Shown here in pieces: positions 63,906 through 64,000 of a stretch of 64,000 bases of DNA. The stretch is from Prolixibacteraceae bacterium. Its GTDB lineage: Bacteria > Bacteroidota > Bacteroidia > Bacteroidales > Prolixibacteraceae. A program made the position numbers and the translations under genes. The DNA is taken from assembly GCA_019163175.1 (NCBI GenBank), contig JAFLKN010000041.1, positions 78,978-142,977 of the forward strand, given 5' to 3'. Numbering within the stretch: the stretch's first letter is position 1; every line of letters begins with the position of its first letter. The notes beneath the pieces were generated by a model. The model did no database searches. It was not told the origin of the DNA and saw only the letters and a list, made by a program, of their open reading frames with translations.

Positions 63906-64000
63906 CTAAGCTAGTTTAACATTTACGGCATTTAATCCTTTGTTACCTTCTTGAAGGTCAAAAGTTACTTCGTCATTTTCTCTGACTTGGTCGTTTAAAC
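63906..64000 (-). CDS. Cold-shock domain protein, partial (N-terminus outside window)
   Basis: The last 31 codons of a minus-strand gene ending at TAG (63906-63908). The protein end reads NDQVRENDEVTFDLQEGNKG followed by LNAVNVKLA, the standard C-terminus of CspA-type RNA-binding cold-shock proteins of about 63 residues in Bacteroidota. Too short to see the RNP motifs, which lie outside. It ends near a strong terminator shared with the outer-membrane protein gene. Confidence 0.85.
   Translation of the reverse strand, partial: LNDQVRENDEVTFDLQEGNKGLNAVNVKLA

Overview
The window looks like chromosomal DNA of a member of the Bacteroidota, probably a saccharolytic, sediment- or plant-polymer-associated lineage of the Marinilabiliales/Prolixibacteraceae kind. 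That placement is inference from gene content: tandem SusC/SusD pairs, Bacteroidota-type -7 boxes (TAnnTTTG) before many genes, a zapA-rny block, 7TM-HD and LolA-type housekeeping genes, and AT-rich spacers with little Shine-Dalgarno signal. No tRNA, rRNA, CRISPR array, insertion sequence or prophage was found.

Layout. 1-13 kb is mostly carbohydrate metabolism: the 5' part of a secreted LamG protein, a GH94 cellobiose phosphorylase, a secreted serine hydrolase, a DUF4038/GH140-like glycosidase, an MFS carrier, the fluoride channel crcB with its DUF190 partner (all on the minus strand), then a URO-D-like methyltransferase and a GH120 beta-xylosidase-like enzyme on the plus strand. 13.8-20.1 kb is an oxidative TCA cluster (aconitase, two unrelated isocitrate dehydrogenases, citrate synthase), in which aconitase, one IDH and citrate synthase are of the mitochondrial/eukaryotic type. 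20.4-31 kb holds a GH29 fucosidase, ornithine carbamoyltransferase plus carbamate kinase, ftsK-lolA, transketolase and serA. 31.1-42.3 kb is a nutrient-uptake operon of two SusC/SusD pairs and a DUF1735/DUF4361-type lipoprotein. 42.3-56.5 kb is housekeeping: methyltransferase, 7TM-HD phosphodiesterase, NlpC/P60 peptidase, NUDIX hydrolase, fabD, a trans-sulfuration-type PLP enzyme, anmK, an M23 peptidase, a coiled-coil protein, zapA, a structured RNA candidate resembling 6S RNA, rny, and a glycosidase gene interrupted by one in-frame UGA. 56.8-63.8 kb carries two consecutive MlaE-MlaF-MlaD (MCE) lipid-transport operons followed by an Omp85-like barrel gene. The window ends in a cold-shock protein gene.

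The strongest unexplained signal is a 41-bp element placed before each of the two mla operons. The copies match at 38 of 41 positions. Two of the three differences are a compensatory swap within an inverted repeat, and both copies sit exactly 19 nt before a -7-like box. This suggests one unidentified regulator controls both lipid-transport operons. Other points worth following are the UGA in the 55.4-kb gene, the NAD-like versus NADP-like split of the two isocitrate dehydrogenases, the candidate 6S RNA between zapA and rny, intergenic repeats built from short words, and a transketolase promoter lying inside the loop of the serA terminator.
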